Origin: Rugalucina vietnamica
Taxonomy: Eukaryota; Mollusca; Bivalvia; Lucinida; Lucinidae
Assembly: GCA_964017185.1 (NCBI GenBank)
Contig: OZ024884.1
Span: 11,323,548-11,387,547, forward strand
Direction: 5' to 3'
Length of the DNA stretch: 64,000 bases
Of this stretch, positions 1 to 12,155 are shown piece by piece (position 1 is the stretch's first letter; each line of letters begins with the position of its first letter). The translations under genes were made by a program, and so were the position numbers. The notes below the pieces were generated by a model. It saw only the letters and a program-made list of their open reading frames with translations. It was not told the origin of the DNA and did no database searches.

Positions 1-331
1 AACTCTACAAACTCGTGTTCGACCTATCGAACACAGTTTCAACCACAACGAACACAAACTGACAAAGTTCGTTTTTTATAAATTTAAATAAAAATACAGT
101 CTCCGGCCGTACCTCCTGACTGTACACCAAAATGAAACGCTTAAAATCCAAATAAGCGTAACACAAATGAACAAAATTCAAATTTCATAAACTTACATTT
201 GCCCGGCCACGTGGCCACACAGGTATTTTATTAAAGTTGACAAGCTACGATCTGTACTGGTCAGTGGTTGCGACTAGACTGAATGGACAAACCACGTCAC
301 ATCTCGCGAGATTCACTTGAGATAACCAGGA
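1..331. other. No recognisable feature
   Basis: AT-rich sequence without a recognisable gene. Similarity to the NHL gene at 14124-15953 begins only near position 332. Confidence 0.5.
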
Positions 332-835
332 GAGCCTTGGGACATCGCGATAACAGATGGCAACGAGGCAGCCGTAACGTTATGGGACAACCAGAAGGCA
401 ATCCTGTTCCTGACATTTACTGAAACATCGCTGGAGTTGAATCGAAAGATTAAAGTGAGAAACAGAGTATCTGGAATAGCTGCTGTGTGGGATTGCATTG
501 CTGTAACGTCTGATGATACTATTCCTGCGGTAATCTTGATGAACAAAGAAGGACACACTTTATGGGCGACACAATTTGACTCCAGTGGAAAGAGACTGTT
601 TGCGCTTCCTGGCTACATCATTCACAGAAAAATAAACGGTGTGTCTTGTTTGATGGTATCGGATAAAGAGAAACACACCATAACTACGTTAGATGCTAAA
701 ACTGGCGATGTCTTGAAAGTATCTTCGATGTTTAAAGGTGGACCAAACGTTTATCCTTCGATCCTTTTAGGCTATCACATAGTATATGGCAGAGGTGCAC
801 CATGCCGGGGATTTTTGTGGACATATATGTTTTGA
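332..835 (+). pseudogene. Fragment of a TRIM-like NHL-domain gene
   Basis: One open frame, read from 332, aligns to about residues 400-540 of the intact B-box/NHL protein at 14124-15953. Shared landmarks are EAAV followed by W and NQK, KVRNR/KLRNR, SDDTIP/CDDTIP, PGY, VSD then EKH, and DAKTG. The first in-frame methionine, at 437, is not a true start because the similarity runs upstream of it. The frame ends in unrelated sequence at about 794, where an element with inverted ends begins. A CAG at 327-329 could be an old splice acceptor, but the parent gene has no intron there. This is a decayed paralogue or retrocopy with no B-box or coiled coil left in the window. A still-used 3' exon is possible but unlikely. 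Confidence 0.75.
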
Positions 836-1395
836 AAGCCAGTACCCTAAGCTACTAAATGCCGCTTGTTAGCACTCTGACTGCTGGGGCTTTATCGTGC
901 CAGAGCGTGTTACGTACGTTACCAACGTATGATTTTTAAATTTACGCTGCTAAGGGGATCACCAAAATTTATGACAAAAAGCAAATATTTGACAAGAACT
1001 TTACCTTTAAATATGTAGCAGAGATGTTACCTCATCTAAAGGGATCAAATTCAATAATATTTAGATTTCATGACTACTGGTACAACAGAAGTAACGTAAA
1101 TAACCCATGTATTTTGGCATATCCACCGTGTTTCGTTTCTTATAAAATATAGCTTAGACAAAATACCAAAATATAATTTATATTATAGTTATCTACAGTC
1201 CTTGCCCTTTAAAATGACATATAGTACTGATCTCTGTGACCTTCCATCACCCCACAGATGCCGATTGTTTTTCCCTACCCCCATTTAAATAATATGCCTT
1301 TTATTCAGCTTTTAATAAACAAATCCCAGCAGAAACAGAACAAAGACACTTCCTTTCCTGAACAACATCCCAGTTTTCGAAATAAAACTTCCATA

Positions 1396-1789
1396 GGTAT
1401 TAAAAACACACAAAAATCAACTACAGATCATGCTTCATGATAATGGTAACATATTTTACGTAATGTCATGGTAACGTATGTAACAATTTTGTTTTTTTTT
1501 CACTATAAAATCATATACTTATGATTAATTGCAGATTATCATTTTTCTCTCACAGTTATTTCAATTAGGAAATTAAATTAATTGAATATCTGTCCTGAAA
1601 GGTATTAAAAGCACACAAAAAGCAACTACAGAACATGCTTCATGATAATGGTCACATACTCTTACTTCACGTAATGGCATGTCTACGTACGTAACAATTT
1701 TGTATTTTCTCTATAGAATCAAATACATAATTTATAGCAGATTATCATTTTTCTCCCATAATTAATTCAATTAGAAAATTAAATTTACT
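1396..1789. repeat. Direct duplication, about 205-bp unit, two copies
   Basis: Unit 1 starts at 1396 and unit 2 at 1601. Both run from GGTATTAAAA through CATGCTTCATGATAATGG and GTAACAATTTTGT to an AATTAAATTA-type end. The copies have diverged by point changes, so the duplication is not recent. It lies wholly inside the TIR element. Confidence 0.7.
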
Positions 1790-2399
1790 GAAATGAAAGA
1801 AATGAGAGCCAAAAGGGCAACAATCGCTCACCTGATAACAACTAAGTCCGAAAAGGATTAAATCAGTGACAGAAATGGAATGGAATATTAATTGCAGTTC
1901 TATTCTGCTAACAAACAATTTTATTAAAGCTTATTTGTGTATTCACATTATTGTGTAATTCTATTATGATCGTAGACTCAAGTCACAGATTTACCGTTAT
2001 GAAACTGAATGACTCTCCAGTGTTGCGATTGATCAAATACATTCGCTTCCTTCATAATGTTCATGGCAAATCTGTGACGTCAGTCTACTACGATCGATAT
2101 AATATATCATACGTATCAAATGGATCATAAAGTGAAGGCTCTAAAGAACATTATGTTAGCTGAGTGAGCAGCTATTTCACTAAAGGTGGACATACAACTA
2201 CCTGAACTTAACTACTTCCGTGTGACTTCAGAAATCGACACCAAAACCTAAAACAAATACACGTAGGACCACAAAAGAAATCGACCCTGGGACATTGTGA
2301 AGCAATGAACGTTGTGTATTCATGTGGATTCGCTTATTACATGTATCCATTCTTTCACAAAAACGAAAACTACACCATAGATACAGCCTGCTATATGTT

Positions 2400-2525
2400 T
2401 TCTTAGTTTAAGTGCCTAATTGTCAATTTAGTTTTTCCACACCTCGGTTTTTGGAGTGTGAATTTGTCTGACTGCGCCTTTTCCTGACCATTGCCTACTT
2501 GTACTTTTTAGGGTCACATGTAACA
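2400..2525 (+). repeat. Fragment of a dispersed repeat (family D)
   Basis: Carries CACCTCGGTTTTTGGAGTGT followed by GCGCCTTTTCCTGA and CCTACTTGTAC. The same block appears at 63590-63665 and, more diverged, at 22325-22440 and 16400-16480. It is an old dispersed repeat of unknown class. Confidence 0.6.
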
Positions 2526-4998
2526 CAACTGAAACTACTGATTACCAGGTGAATTTGTGATCATCTGATTACTGGTTAACCACTCAGGTATGAGCCTCTC
2601 AAGAAAATGTGGTTACGTCAAGCCATTCATTACATATGCCTCAATGGTTTAGTTGGGTGGTTATATTTGAAGCAGTTTTTGGATGTCATGACGTCCTAAT
2701 TTTGGGTATAAGTTCCATAAAATGAAGGCAACTTCCCAACATGATAACAGCTGTTGACTGGGACGCTAAGCATCAATGCAAACAAACAAACTTTGGAGCA
2801 AACGAAAACTGCCATATGAACCTTAGAGGACTGAGCAAGACACACGAAGGGTCTTGCCCCAGCACACCCTACATAAACAATATTTCCAGACACGCCAGTA
2901 ATGGGATTTTCATTCCTGACTTACATATGAACATGTACTTCTTACAGAAGTTTAAATAAGATATTGAAGGTGCTATAGAATGGCCTCACTTACAAATTCA
3001 CCATCTTAGGTGTAACATTGTTCTGTCTTTTTGTCAAGGGCAGCTTATGTCGTAGTTAAAAGGAGATGCGATCAAAGATAAACCGCTAGAGTGACCATAG
3101 TACTTTCACCCACCAATCATATACATTGTCATGGGAACGGGAGTTCTGTTCTGATCTGGCTCTTCTTTATGCATGTAAACTGCAGAACTGTATCCGTCTA
3201 AATAAAATACATGTAGCTTGTGGTATCGCAGACAGTTAATGCGCAAAAATGACAAATTTTCGTGATAAAGAGAGCAGCGATTGAGTGTTTTCTGCCCCAT
3301 AACACCATTGTTGCTTGCTACTGATTGTTTTAAAGTGATGGTTTGGATTAAATTCTTACTTGGTGTTAGACGGAGTTACGAGTAGAATTATTATATTATA
3401 TTTCCTTTGTTGCCATTTTTCTTTTTGTCCGTATACTTGTAGAAAATTCACGGTAAAGAAAGTTTCGAACAACCAAGTTCTCACTCCTGGGCTCGACACT
3501 GTACCACCACTACTGTGAGCGTTTTTCTCCATTGGGAACAACATTAAGCGCGAGTCCTTGAGGTTGTGTTCCTTTTGATTGGTTATACACCTAACATGCA
3601 TTGGATGGTTAGTGAAAGATAGATACTTGCATGAAATCTGCAAAACCCAACATGATTAGGTTGCTAATGATGATATAGCACACTCACTTAAAAGCCTTGA
3701 TGACACCAATCTTGACGTCAATGGACATATCTGCAAGGCTCATTTTTATGAAGATTCAACAAGTTTAGGGCCTATAGTGCCTTGTTACACACCCGCTTTA
3801 AGTCTGTGTCACATAACTATGGCTAAAGTTGATCAATCCACCTTCACATTTTGCTTGTATACATATGACAAAGATTGATTGTTCTATTGTAATCATATCT
3901 AGTGAATTTCATGATTGATTGATTGAAAGACTGATTATAATATTATAATGATGATCAAAAAACACTGAAACCATTTTAGAGCCAAATTCTGAAATGTAAG
4001 ATGTGTTTTATTTTTGTTCAGATTCATAAGCGTTTAGGAATCTCAGCCCTTTTTGTATGAGTGGAAATGAGTGTTTCCCCCAATGACACTTCAAGAAAGT
4101 ATATTATGTATTTTCAAATGCGTCTGTCAAATACATGTATGTAGGCAAGCAACAACGGCACATGTTTCACTCAACAGAATACAGTTGAAACAAAGTCCAA
4201 ACATTGTTGGTTAAATAATTTGGACAAGAGACTTATTTGCAAACACTAAATTCATTATTTCGAAAGCAAATCCTCACAACTCATTCCACCTCAGCCCTCT
4301 GTATGAAGGGAATGTTCTTACGGTATTTTGCCGTTATCTACGTTACCAATGACAAAGCACTCGGTAACAATTAATAAGATGTCATTGGTTTATGATAAGT
4401 TTACCATTCAGACAACGCCAAGTTTTAATTTGAATGTTTTGCTGAATTATACTATTTACCAGTGTCCCTTTGAGAATGACTAAGTATGATTTAGTTATAG
4501 ACATAAGTATATGTATACTGGCAAGTGGGGACGACACAAGTTTCAATATATGACAAAGCACACGCTTTTGGGGGAACTAATTCGGACAACAGACTTTATT
4601 CAAAAATATGTCCACACAATCAGTTTGTTTATTTGCGTTAGAAATTCGATGTACTGTTTGTTCATATGGAACGTCTACTGCATATTTCGTTACATACGTT
4701 ACCATACGTGGTACAATGAATTATGCTCATATAAAAGCATATGTTTTAGTAATTTTTTCCTATTTCTAATTTGTGTGTTTGCTTTAATACTAATCTTCAT
4801 AAAAAACATACCAAATGTCGATTTTATGGTAATTCTCATGAAATTTGCAACATGTCACGTACGTAATGCATTCAAAAGGCCGCTACGTCCAAACGCCCCA
4901 ACGGTCAGAGTGCTAACAAGTGTCATTTTGAAGGGCATTGGATGGACTTTCAGAAAATTATACCCTTCAAAAATCCCCGGCATGGTGCACCAGCTGAG

Positions 4999-5227
4999 GG
5001 TCTATTGGCTCCTGAAGATCTATTTTGACAACATTTACGTGGCTAATTTCTATGCGATTGAAGTATGCCTATTTTCTTCGAATATGCATGATCACACTTC
5101 ACTGTTGTCTCAGCAGAATGAAATCAAAAGGCCCCAAGCAATCGCATTCAATTCTTAGACAAGCGAAATGTATATCAGTTCTTGGAAAAGTAATTCACTG
5201 GAACGCTTCAAGGTTATTTACGAGTGA
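4999..5227 (+). pseudogene. C-terminal fragment of a TRIM-like NHL gene
   Basis: From 5012 the reading is similar to the last 75 residues of the protein at 14124-15953: FDNIYV for FDHVYV, SSNM for CSNM, then KRPQA, ISSW, LERFK for IERFK, and a stop at the matching C-terminus (5225-5227). The frame holds a stop at 5156-5158 and appears shifted near 5010, so the copy is dead. Its start overlaps, on the parent protein, the end of the fragment at 332-835 by roughly ten residues. The two are therefore not simply halves of one gene cut by the transposon. Confidence 0.75.
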
Positions 5228-5258
5228 TGTTTCCAACTTTATTAAGAAACCAATTCCA

Positions 5259-5386
5259 TTTTTCTGATGTTCATGGAACTATGAACCACAGTGGGTCGCG
5301 TGCAAAGTGAATGAACCGCGAAGGGGTTCGTGTAAGCTTTGCTAGAGGCCCACTGTTGTTCATAGCTCCATGACATCAGAAAAAAA
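5259..5386. repeat. Foldback hairpin, 128 bp
   Basis: The left arm begins TTTTTCTGATGTTCATGG and continues to CCACAGTGGG. The right arm is its near-complete reverse complement, CCCACTG to CATCAGAAAAA, with a loop of about 45 bases. This is a short foldback MITE just after the NHL fragment. Confidence 0.75.
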
Positions 5387-6552
5387 AAACTCATTGCTTA
5401 TATTTACATTCATTTCTCTCCATCGCTTGTTGAAAAGTTATCAAGGCGATCACATCTAAAAGCAAATAGAGAATTTACACACAGTGTGTGTCCAAACAAC
5501 GGAACGGTATCAATGGCGTCATGACGTTTACAACGTCCAATCACATTTGTGAGACCCATGTTTTTGTCATGACGTCAAGTTTGATCATGTGACGTCGCGT
5601 GACACAATGTTGTTCATGAAACTTTGAATTGCATTTCAGTTCTATAGATTCATTAAGACTTTGCATCAGAAATGTAAAAATTTTATAGTATATAAAAAGA
5701 ATTGCCATGTTGTGCATGTACAAATAAAACGTGAATACGTCTTTGAGGTGGGGTATTGAGTAATTCCACGCATCACAGAGAGGACTGCAAGCTACATTCC
5801 ACAACACCTCTACTTCTACTTAAATTTAACATTCGCATTTCAATTTACATGTGTACACCGGCTGTACACTCATCAACTGGAAACGTACTTGTTTAAAGCA
5901 AACCTGCAGCGCTTCCATTTCAAATACAGTCGTTTCAGCTACGATCAGATGCATCTAAATTGCAACAAACATATCAGATCAAACCTGAGGTGCGTTTCTA
6001 TGTTTAATATTCAACCTCAACTTATGTGTACACCCATGTACAGTGCTAGCTGTGGTTTTGCAGCAATGAAAATCCTTCTTTAACAAAGATGGTGAAAAAA
6101 ATCAGATTTTAATATCGTCCGATTCCAGTATACTTTTAGAATGTTTATAATACAGGTCTAAGGTTATTGAAAAACAAAAAAGGGTTTGAGTTGCAATTTG
6201 TTTTGGGTCCTCCATTCATTTTACTGGGCTACAGTAAAATGCGCTATAGTATATCCACATCGCCCGGAACTTTTGCGTTACGTCATTCCCATTCCGCCGA
6301 TGTCAACATAAAATTTTAGAATCTGGTGAAAATATGAGCGATTTATGGCTTTCTACTATATTTTAGTTAATAAAGAATAAGAATAAACAGCATTCTTCAC
6401 AGAAAGCATAGAATTTTGATGAATGAATGCTCTAAAACTTCTTAAAATTCGAAAACATAGTTTTACGGTCTCGTCAAAATTGTCCGGTTTTGTCGTAAAA
6501 TTACGAAACCGGACCGTACATGTAAAGTTTGTGTTCTTTTAAAAAGTATATT
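5387..6552. other. No recognisable feature
   Basis: Short chance open frames only. No coding similarity, clear repeat end or RNA gene was recognised. Confidence 0.4.
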
Positions 6553-6562
6553 AGTCAGGGGT

Positions 6563-7480
6563 GGTCGGGATTCCCGTTCGACTTTGGTGCCGATTTATGG
6601 TGACCTATGCCAAATTGTACTTGAGGGTAAAACTAATTAAAATAGGCTGGTCACCCATCTGGATTTTACGTCTGACAGGAATGATGACGTCATCAAAATG
6701 GCGCATATTGCGTATTTACTACGTATATGTGTTTTCCATTGTATCTTATGAGGATCGGGCTCTCTTGCAACCTCCTTATGATTACCGATGCCAAATTGTA
6801 TCTTTGGAGACTACTAATGATACTCAACAGGTCATTCATCTGGACTGTACGTTTGGGCAGAATTGTGACGTCATCAGAATTGTGTATATTAAGTATTTAT
6901 GCAATATATTCATTATTCATTAAATACGTTTGTGATCGGGACCTCTTGCAAACTGTCCTTGGTGATCTATGTCAATTTGCATGTTATTGGATAATGTATG
7001 AAAAACAGTGGATCAACTATTTGGGTTTGACGTCTGGACAGGATGATGACGCCATCAAAATTGCCTAAAATACGTATATGCTATATACAATTGTTGTCCA
7101 TTGTATCCTATGGTGACTCTCTAGCAAGTTTAATCGCTGACCGATTCCCAATTGTGCTTTAGGAGATAACTAATGAACATCATTAGGTAAACGTCTGGGC
7201 AGAATGATGACGTCATCAATATTGCGTCAATTGCGTAAATGCCATGTGCACGTATATCCATTACAATCCTATGGTGACCGTGACTCTTTTGCAGCATATT
7301 GTTGGTGATATATGCAGAATTTCAGTTTTGGAAATAACATACAATCAGCGTGTCACTTATCTTAAAAGGATCATAGTGACGTCATCAAAATTGTATATTT
7401 AACGTAGATGACATTTATTTACATTGTCTATTGTGCCCCATGTGATCGGGACTCCCTCTTTCTCAATTTTATGCAGGTAG
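6563..7480 (+). repeat. Tandem units of about 175 bp with TGACGTCA sites
   Basis: Five to six diverged units repeat a plan: a GGTGAYC stretch, GCCAAATTGTA, ACTAATGA, a GTCTGG-type stretch, then GATGACGTCATCA and ATTGCGTA. Full TGACGTCA occurs near 6684, 6868, 7208 and 7379, and a variant TGACGCCA near 7046. The mirror-image arm repeats them between 10540 and 11270. Confidence 0.65.
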
Positions 7481-9209
7481 ATATACCTATTTAAACCTAA
7501 AGGCATGTAAACAAATAGAATCATGCGCCGGTGCAGCAATTAATGGTGGGGTTGATACACGAGTTAACGGAAATGGTTTGCTTATAATGGAATTCAGAGC
7601 TGACCAAGTCGGTGGACCTGCCACACCATGTTCAGTGTCTGGTTCCATACTGCGTGTAAGGCCACAGAAAGCCGCTAAAAGCCAGCACAGATCATATGAA
7701 TCCGATGTCTTATTTACAGATGTTGGAAATTGTCCTAGTTTCGGACATTCTGGCTTTGAAATTATTTGATAAGTTGATATGATTTGTGTAAAAATATTTT
7801 ATGTGTATGCGTATGACTTTTGAGCAATGTTAAACAATTGGCGATTGAGAAAGCACATGAATGGCTTGATTACGTCAACAGATTCTATATGTTTACAGGT
7901 GCGTTCACTTATTAATATACCCCTGCGATATTCAGAAATAAATTGACAACTTTTCTTGTTTTTGAACAATCGTCACTGGCAAGAAATAGATAACGGGATG
8001 GATTTGTTTATATAATATGTTAAGTATGTCTATAAAAATTGACTATGTTTATAAAACTTCCAGATCTTGTGATGTTGTATGCCTAAACTGATTACATAAC
8101 ATATGGAGCCATATTTTTAACAAAAGTTTTGCTGATATCCGAGTTTCAAAGATTCTACAAGGAACCATGGTTAATGGTTTGTAATTTTGTTTGTAAATTT
8201 AGAAAGAATGGTCATTTTTGTACTACGGCTGAAAATTTGATGTCTTTATGAACACTATTCACAGAGTTATACGCTGATTTTCATTTATTGTACATTTTAG
8301 AATTTCATGATAAAGCGGTTGTTACAATATAAAACTAAGCATGTCAGTGTTATTTTGCAAGAAAACAAATATTCTACTTGGGCGGTTATTCGACCAAAGC
8401 TTGCTATTGGGTTTCTTCATAAGGTAAGCATGTCTTAACGCACTATGGAGACACCCAGGACTTTTTATTCTACCAAAACGTGGGTTGGCATTTCATCATA
8501 CAATTCATGATTCTTTCCTACGCACCGAGGGAGGGGCTAAGTGGGCTAAATTTATTGTTGGACAATGACTCACAACTCCTTTCGTGATATTCCAAACCTC
8601 TTTAATAGCGATTAAGTCACGGGAATTAGCATGCCAATAAAGGATGTCAAAATAGTATTTGTGCAAAGCAAATGTTCTTTGCATGCATCCCTATTATTGA
8701 TATGAGAAAACCGTCTGTCTTTTAATGTCCTAGTGATTTCCTTGAATTTGTGCCTAAACAAGGGGATTTAAATATCATGAGTATGAGCAGTGAGAGATAG
8801 CCTAACTATGAAAGTTTCTCTGTGAAAGTCCCAGTCCCTTATGGTATTCTTTGCCGAAAAACAAACAATGAATTTTATTATTAAGTGTCAACCCACGTTT
8901 TGGCAGAATACAAAGCTATAGGTGACTCCGCAGTGCTTTAAGGCATACTTACTCATAAAGGAACCCACTAGCAAGGTTTGCTCGTAAAACCGTCCTGGTA
9001 GAATATTAGTTTTCTTGCAAATCACACTGTCATGCTTAGTTTTATATTTTAAGAACCGTTTTACTATGAAATTCTAAAATGTACAATAAATGAAAATCAG
9101 GGTGTAACTCTGTGAATAGTGCTCATAAAAACACCAAATTTTCAGCCGTAGTACAAAAATGACCATTCTTACATGATTTATAATCAACATTACAAACCAT
9201 TCTAACACA

Positions 9210-9662
9210 CCTCGCCTATATAGCCAATGGTAAAAAACGTGTTATATTATGCAACAATTTCACTGGGCGAATAAGCGTGACGTTACTTTGCGGCATTTGT
9301 GACGTCAGCTATCCCACAAAGCAGCGTTAGACGGTGAAACGTCGTTTTAGCGCACAACAAACGTAACAAGTGTGTGTAAATACCAGCATTACAGTCAAAT
9401 ATTTGGCGGGATATCTGCAATGCAATGGCGGAAAGCTGAACGATATCGACGGTTTCAGCAACATTTATTCCGTTTATTGTGTGTTAGAATCGAAATAGAT
9501 CAGCTCAAGTGCGTGAATTGTTGAGTAATAATTCACTGTTTGTCGGTCAGTTGTAAGAAGATAAATCACTCGCGCTACGCGCTCGTGATTTGATCTTCTT
9601 AACAACTGACCTCCAAACAGTGAATTATTACTCAACAATTCACTGCTAGAGCTGATCTATTT
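9210..9662. mobile_element. Insertion with a hairpin tail, about 450 bp
   Basis: Defined by comparison with the opposite arm of the foldback element, which runs straight through ACAAACCATTAACCATGG. The first 280 bp are unique and hold TGACGTCA near 9300. The rest (from about 9487) is a strong hairpin whose arms carry TAGATCAGCTC, GTGAATTGTTGAGTAATA and GATCA-to-TCTTCTTA stretches around CGCGCTACGCGC. A three-base ATT may be the target duplication. Confidence 0.6.
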
Positions 9663-10029
9663 CTTAATTAACCATGGTTCCATGTGGAATCTTTGAAACT
9701 CGAATATCAGCGAAATTTTTATTAAAATTTGGCTCTATATGTTCTGTGATCAATTAAGGCATACAATATGACAAGATCTGGAAGTTTTATATACACAGTT
9801 AATATTTATAGACATACTTTACATATTATATAAACATTCATTCAGTTGTCTGTTTCTTGCCAGAGACGATTGATCAAAAACATGAAAAGTTGTCAATTTA
9901 TTTCTGAATATTAAAAGGGTATATCAATAAGTGAACGCACCTGTACATGCCTTTAGGATTTAATAGGTATATCTACCTGCATAAAATTGAGAAAAAGGGA
10001 GTTTCGATCGCATGGGATACAATTAAGGA

Positions 10030-10485
10030 TTGAAATTCAAATTTTAGCTTTCACTAAATGATGAAAAACATTAGGCTGTTTTAATGTCTGTGAAGCCCGA
10101 AGGGCTTCTCGGAGACATTTAAACAGCTTATGTTTTTCATCATCCAGTGAAAGCTAAAATCTGAATTTCAATTCTTATATTTACCTTTTATATTATCAGA
10201 TTGTAAATTGCGCATATCACCGTTCATTTTCATGTTATTTGACATTAGATCAGACTTAACGTAATTTTGGAACAGCCAAAACGTCAAATTTTCGCGCCTA
10301 ACGTCATGGCGATACGCGGCCAACGTCACGTCAACAAGAGTAAACAAATAACGTTACTGGATGAGTTTTGACGTCACCACGCCCATAGGCGTGGCCTCTA
10401 GATCACGTGACTTAATGTTTTTCATTGGGAAATGAAGAACATCGAGAAAGATACTTTCATCTAGGGCGATTGCAATAAAAATGTA
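10030..10485. mobile_element. Second hairpin-tailed insertion, about 455 bp
   Basis: It interrupts the right arm between ATACAAT and AGACAATG, where the left arm is continuous. A hairpin at about 10033-10172 has arms with TGAAATTCAAATTTTAGCTT and its complement, and a loop near GCCCGAAGGGC. A unique part follows with several TGACGT and ACGTCA half-sites. Size and plan resemble the 9210 insertion in the reverse orientation, so the two may be related families. Confidence 0.55.
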
Positions 10486-11406
10486 AATATTAGACAATGT
10501 AAATAAATGGCATCTAAGTTAAATATACAATTTTGATGATGTCACTATCCTTTTAAGACATCAAACTCTGATAGGAGACACGCTGATTGTATGTTATTTC
10601 CAAAACTGAAATTCTGCATAGATCACCGACAATAAGCTGCAAAAGAGTCACGGTCACCATAGGATTGTAATGGATATACGTGCACATGGCATTTACGCAA
10701 TAGACGCAATATTGATGACGTCATCATTCTGCCCAGACGTAAAACCCAGAAAGATTACCTAGTGATTTTCATTAGTTATCTCCTAAAGCACAATTGGGCA
10801 TCGGTCAGCGATTACAACTTGCAAGAGAGTCACGATAGGATTCAATGGGCAACAATTGTATATAGCATATACGTATTTTAGGCAATTTTGATGACGTCAT
10901 CATCCTGTCCAGACGTCAAACCCAAATAGTTAATCCAGTTTTTCATAAATTATCCAATAACATGCAAGTTGACATAGATCACCACGAACAGCTTGCAAGA
11001 GGTCCCGATCACAAACGTATTTAATGAATAATGAATATATGGCATATATACGTAATATACACAATTTTGATGACGTCACAATTCTGCACAAACGTACAAT
11101 TCAGATGAATGACCTGTTGATTATCATTAGTAGTCTCCAAAGATACAATTTGGCATCGGTAATCATAAGGAGGTTGCAAGAGAGCCCGATCCTCATAAGA
11201 TACAATGGAAAACACATATACGTAGTAAATTCGCAATATCCGCCATTTTGATGACGTCATCATTCCGTTCAGACGTAAAATCCAGATGGGTGACCAGCCT
11301 TTTTTAATTAGTTTTACCCTTAAGTACAATTTGGCAAATGTCACCATAAATCGGCACCAACGTCGAACGGGACCTATTTTTGGTCCCGACCGCCCCTGAC
11401 TATATT

Positions 11407-11824
11407 ATAGGTGAACAAAACTATAAAAAATGTGCTGTTTGGTCAAACACCGATCACGAACGCACGCAATTTTGACCACTTTTCAAACCAAGCAAGTGTC
11501 AAGCCACTGAGTTGCTCAAAAAATGCCTTTTTATAGTCATTCATTGATGACTCGTTGTCCGAAAATACCCGAAAATACAAGAAATATTTGAACGGGCAAT
11601 ATAATAATGATTGATTGTTTTCCGAATCAGTATTGCTTTGGTGGCACAGGGAAAGCAAACTACAATTTGTATTCAACGACACTTGCTTACTTTGCGTAAA
11701 ATGAAAAGTTTTACTAAAACATAAAACATGTATTCATTTTTACAAGCCCACAAGAAACAGACAACAGCCAGCTACGTGTAATTGTCTTCTTATCTTTGAC
11801 CCGACTTTGTCCAATGAGCCGCAC
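11407..11824. other. No recognisable feature
   Basis: The only open frame of note is a chance minus-strand one (11443-11682) that resembles no protein I recognise. Confidence 0.4.
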
Positions 11825-11834
11825 TCCTGTCACT

Positions 11835-12145
11835 AATCAGGCAGTTTTTTGGCAATTTTGGGAAGGGGCTCTAGGGCCTTTCTGATTGGGAAAATTAGCG
11901 ACGTAAATCCTGAATTTGGGAAAATTTTTAGAACATTGAAATTTGATATTTTCCAAGTTGAAATAGTTTGTTGTAAAGGTTATTCATTTAGAATCATTAA
12001 ACATCATTTCAAACAACAGTTTGAATTTCACAATGTATTGAACTGTTGAAAAATATTTTCAGCTGTGATTGGGATTTATTTTCACCAGACTGGGAAAAAG
12101 TTACTTAAATTCCATTGGAAATTGGGCCTTATTTTGGCCCCTGAG
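11835..12145. mobile_element. MITE-like insertion, 311 bp
   Basis: Flanked by an exact 10-base direct repeat TCCTGTCACT (11825-11834 and 12146-12155). The ends show weak inverted similarity: AATCAGG with GGCAATTTTGGG on the left and GGGCC with GGCCCCTGAG on the right. A 9-10 bp target duplication would suit a Mutator-like source, but the ends are poorly conserved. Confidence 0.45.
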
Positions 12146-12155
12146 TCCTGTCACT

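Larger units (their letters stand above)
794..4992. mobile_element. TIR-ended DNA element, 4.2 kb, non-coding
   Basis: The left end reads GGTGCACCATGCCGGGGATT and the right end is its exact reverse complement. Weaker inverted similarity continues for about 150 bp, including GTTAGCACTCTGAC at 869-882 and its complement near 4905-4918. No long open frame, DDE motif or transposase is visible inside. The interior holds a 205-bp direct duplication and a piece of a dispersed repeat. I could not find a convincing target-site duplication. The flanks are two fragments of the same gene family, so the element lies in or between decayed NHL copies. Probably a non-autonomous DNA transposon; its superfamily is unassigned. 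Confidence 0.65.
6553..11401. mobile_element. Giant foldback (palindromic) element, 4.85 kb
   Basis: The ends are AGTCAGGGGYGGTCGGGA and its complement, flanked by the same five bases ATATT (6548-6552 and 11402-11406), a probable target-site duplication. The whole left arm (6553 to about 8480) recurs inverted as the right arm (about 8890 to 11401), with a central loop of about 400 bp. Matching landmarks include the open frames at 6561-6923 (+) and 11021-11347 (-), which are mirror images and not genes. Arm identity is high but clearly imperfect, so the element is not recent. The right arm has two extra insertions (about 9210-9662 and 10030-10485) that the left arm lacks. No transposase was seen; class unknown. 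Confidence 0.8.

Noticed and set aside
6561-7068. Overlapping plus-strand open frames of 113-120 codons
   Set aside because: They repeat the same words in diverged tandem units and have mirror copies at 11021-11347. Repeat-borne frames, not genes.
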